DNA from: an uncultured Holophagales bacterium
Lineage (GTDB): Bacteria; Acidobacteriota; Thermoanaerobaculia; UBA5066
Length of the DNA: 7,637 bases
Direction: 5' to 3'
NCBI GenBank assembly: GCA_937864895.1
Contig: CALMDF010000500.1
Coordinates: 1-7,637, forward strand
In this document: positions 6,030-7,637 of the stretch, piece by piece
Numbering within the stretch: the stretch's first letter is position 1
How the letters are laid out: each line of letters begins with the position of its first letter
Made by a program: the position numbers and the translations under genes
Notes under the pieces: model-generated
Database searches by the model: none
What the model was told of the DNA's origin: nothing
What the model saw: the letters and a program-made list of their open reading frames with translations, nothing else

Positions 6030-7637
6030 ATTTCGCTCGCTTCCCTGGCGCTCCTGTCGGCACTCGCCGCCCAAGAGGAACGGCCGTACCTCTCCTCCTG
6101 GGTCGTCGTGAGGCCTGGCGACGCGGCGCCCGCCGCGGCCGGCTCCCCTTCCGCCACCCTCTCCACGAACGCCCCGGGCCTCCTCGTCGAGATCCGGTCC
6201 GGCGAGATCGGCCTCCCGGAAACGCCCGGGCGGGTCCGCAGCCTCTTCGAAGATTCCCGAACGGCCGGCCGGCGGACCGGGCTCCTCGTGGAGCTGCCGG
6301 AGGTCAGGGTCCCCGAGAACGCCCGCGAGGCCGAGGCCGTCACGGCCGACTCGCTCCTGCCGGGCCTCGGCGACCTCCTCGGCGCGGCCGAGGGAGCCGA
6401 CCTCTTCGCCCTTTCCCTTCCCGATCTGTCCGGCGAGGTCCGCGCCCGGCGCTACCTCCTCATGAAGGCGGCGGCGATCGTCAGGTCCCGCAGCCCCTCC
6501 TCGCGGATCGCGGTCCTCTTCCACCAGCCCGCGGGAGGAGGCCTCTTCCCGCCAGGGGCCCGCGAGCTCCTCTCCGAAGAGGCCGCCGCGTTCGTCGACC
6601 TCCTCGGCCTCGACCTCGACGACGCCGCGACGACGCCCGCGTCCGTTCGCGAGGCCGCCGACGGCCTCTCGTTCGCGCGACCGCTCCTCGTCACGGCGCC
6701 GAGGCTCGCGGACGCGCGGGCCCTCCTCGACCTCGCCGCGCGTTTCTCGGAGGTCGACACGCCCGTCGTCGCGGCGCCCCTCGCCGAAGCCGCCGGCACC
6801 TCGCTCCTCGACCGGCTCGGGGCGCTCCTCGCGGGCGACGTGAGCCGGGACGGCCGGAGCGCGAACGCGAAGACCCCCGACGGCCGGGCCCTTTCCGTCC
6901 ACAGGTTCGCAAGGGGGACCGACCTCGGCGGCCTCGTCCTCGTCACGGGCGTCGACGCCTCGGGCGCCCCGGCCCCGGGGCCCCTCGTCCTCGAGCTCGA
7001 CTCCCCTTCCTACACGACCGCCGAGGTCCACGACCTGGCCACCGGCCGATCCAGGACCTTCGACCTCCCGAGGTCCGGGACGCCCCGCCTCTCCCTCACG
7101 ACCGCGAACGGCCCGCTCGCCGTCGTCCTCACGGCCCGGGAAAAGGCGCCGTCCGAGGCGGCGCGCGCCGCGACGGACGTCACCGCCGTCCGCGGGCTCA
7201 CCGTGGAGGAGATCCTCGCGAAGCACCAGGCCTGGCGGGCGGGGCGGGACGCCCGGTGGACCCGCTTCACGGCGACGAACCGGACCTCGTACCGGTTCCG
7301 GCTCGAAGGCTTTCCCACGACCTTCGAGCTCACGTTCGAGGGCCCGTTCTTCTACGAGCGGGGCAAGGGCTTCGACTGGTCGTGGCAGACGACCTACTTC
7401 AACGGCGTGAGGTGGAAGGGGAAGAAGGCCCCCGAGCTGCCGCTCCTCCAGCCCGAGAAGGTCTCCGAGCTCCCCCTCGCCCTCACGTTCAACGAGGCCT
7501 ACCGCTACGAGCTGGACGGCGAGGGCGAGGCGGGGGGCGTCCCCTGCTGGGTCGTCCGCTTCGAGCCGAGCGCGGGCTTCGAGAGCCGGGCGATCTACGC
7601 CGGAAGGGTCTACATCGGGAAGTCCGACTTCTCCCTC
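6027..7637 (+). CDS. Exported protein of unknown function with LolA-like C-terminal region (3' partial)
   Basis: The frame is open from ATG 6027 to the end of the window (537 codons); an in-frame TAA at 6015 makes this the first possible ATG. The N-terminus MISLASLALLSALAAQEE is a short signal peptide with likely cleavage after the AA near residue 15; unusually it has no Lys or Arg before the hydrophobic core. Residues about 50-255 show repeated hydrophobic strands (GLLVEI, GLLVELP, LFALSLPD, IAVLFHQP, FVDLLGL, PLLVTAPR, PVVAAPL) alternating with helices, like an alpha/beta barrel. Residues about 285-370 are beta-rich, like the sandwich domain that follows many glycosidase barrels, but I see no clear catalytic acid pair. 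A helix at 391-411 (TVEEILAKHQAW) leads into a beta-rich region with aromatic motifs (FFYERGKGFDWSW, LPLLQPEKVSELP, VPCWVVRFEP) that resembles LolA/LolB-type lipoprotein-sorting folds. I recall similar uncharacterised proteins from Acidobacteriota. Function unknown; a periplasmic or envelope role is inferred. The end of the gene is not seen. Confidence 0.88.
   Translation, partial: MISLASLALLSALAAQEERPYLSSWVVVRPGDAAPAAAGSPSATLSTNAPGLLVEIRSGEIGLPETPGRVRSLFEDSRTAGRRTGLLVELPEVRVPENAREAEAVTADSLLPGLGDLLGAAEGADLFALSLPDLSGEVRARRYLLMKAAAIVRSRSPSSRIAVLFHQPAGGGLFPPGARELLSEEAAAFVDLLGLDLDDAATTPASVREAADGLSFARPLLVTAPRLADARALLDLAARFSEVDTPVVAAPLAEAAGTSLLDRLGALLAGDVSRDGRSANAKTPDGRALSVHRFARGTDLGGLVLVTGVDASGAPAPGPLVLELDSPSYTTAEVHDLATGRSRTFDLPRSGTPRLSLTTANGPLAVVLTAREKAPSEAARAATDVTAVRGLTVEEILAKHQAWRAGRDARWTRFTATNRTSYRFRLEGFPTTFELTFEGPFFYERGKGFDWSWQTTYFNGVRWKGKKAPELPLLQPEKVSELPLALTFNEAYRYELDGEGEAGGVPCWVVRFEPSAGFESRAIYAGRVYIGKSDFSL

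Noticed and set aside
4822..6063. Open frame of 413 codons on the minus strand opposite recA
   Set aside because: It is fully antisense to an unmistakable RecA, has repetitive Asp/Glu/Leu/Arg composition produced by GC-biased codons, and crosses the recA terminator.
5742..7226. Open frame of 494 codons on the minus strand opposite the end of recA and the exported-protein gene
   Set aside because: Composition is Arg/Glu/Gly-rich low complexity with no domain motif, it overlaps recA and the terminator, and the opposite strand gives a protein with signal peptide and ordered secondary-structure pattern.

Overview
The window is bacterial chromosome, very GC-rich, with G or C at nearly every third codon position and coding density close to complete. 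The gene families are ordinary housekeeping and envelope genes. The combination of a high-GC RecA, a convergent-free pgpA/recA divergence, and a secreted protein that resembles uncharacterised proteins I associate with Acidobacteriota (Holophagae/Thermoanaerobaculia-like metagenomic genomes) suggests that phylum. This placement is an inference from memory of similar proteins, not a search result, and is only moderately secure.

Left two thirds (1-4792, minus strand): one apparent operon read right to left, pgpA - murB - mannose-1-phosphate guanylyltransferase - moxR - DUF58 protein - transglutaminase-like membrane protein (only its first 60 residues are inside). Three junctions are stop/start overlaps (GTGA, TGATG, GTGA), one is a 2-base gap and one a 51-base gap, so translational coupling is likely. 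The products concern the cell envelope: phosphatidylglycerol synthesis (PgpA), the second step of UDP-MurNAc synthesis (MurB), GDP-mannose supply for glycans, and the MoxR/DUF58/transglutaminase triad, which commonly occurs together and is thought to act in maturation or quality control of membrane or periplasmic proteins. A run of ten C residues near the 3' end of the DUF58 gene is placed so that one extra C, or a -1 ribosomal slip, would fuse DUF58 in frame to the next gene.

Centre (4793-4860): a short divergent intergenic region with a perfect TATAAT for recA and a 15-base inverted repeat (GGACA-N5-TGTCC) that overlaps the pgpA start and lies about 41 bases upstream of the predicted recA transcription start. 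recA (4861-5913) is complete and is followed by a very strong rho-independent terminator, so it appears monocistronic; no recX follows.

Right end (6027-7637, plus strand): a long gene running off the window, coding for an exported protein of unknown function. It has a signal peptide, a probable alpha/beta-barrel region followed by a beta-rich segment, and a C-terminal region resembling LolA/outer-membrane-lipoprotein-sorting folds. Its start codon is inside a perfect 8-base inverted repeat that also brackets a probable -10 element, suggesting an operator and a leaderless or nearly leaderless transcript.

I see no RNA genes, CRISPR arrays, insertion sequences, attachment sites or phage genes. 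No complete, clearly new multi-gene system is visible; the most unusual items are the C10 tract at the DUF58/transglutaminase junction, the operator-like palindrome on the last gene, and that gene's unrecognised architecture.
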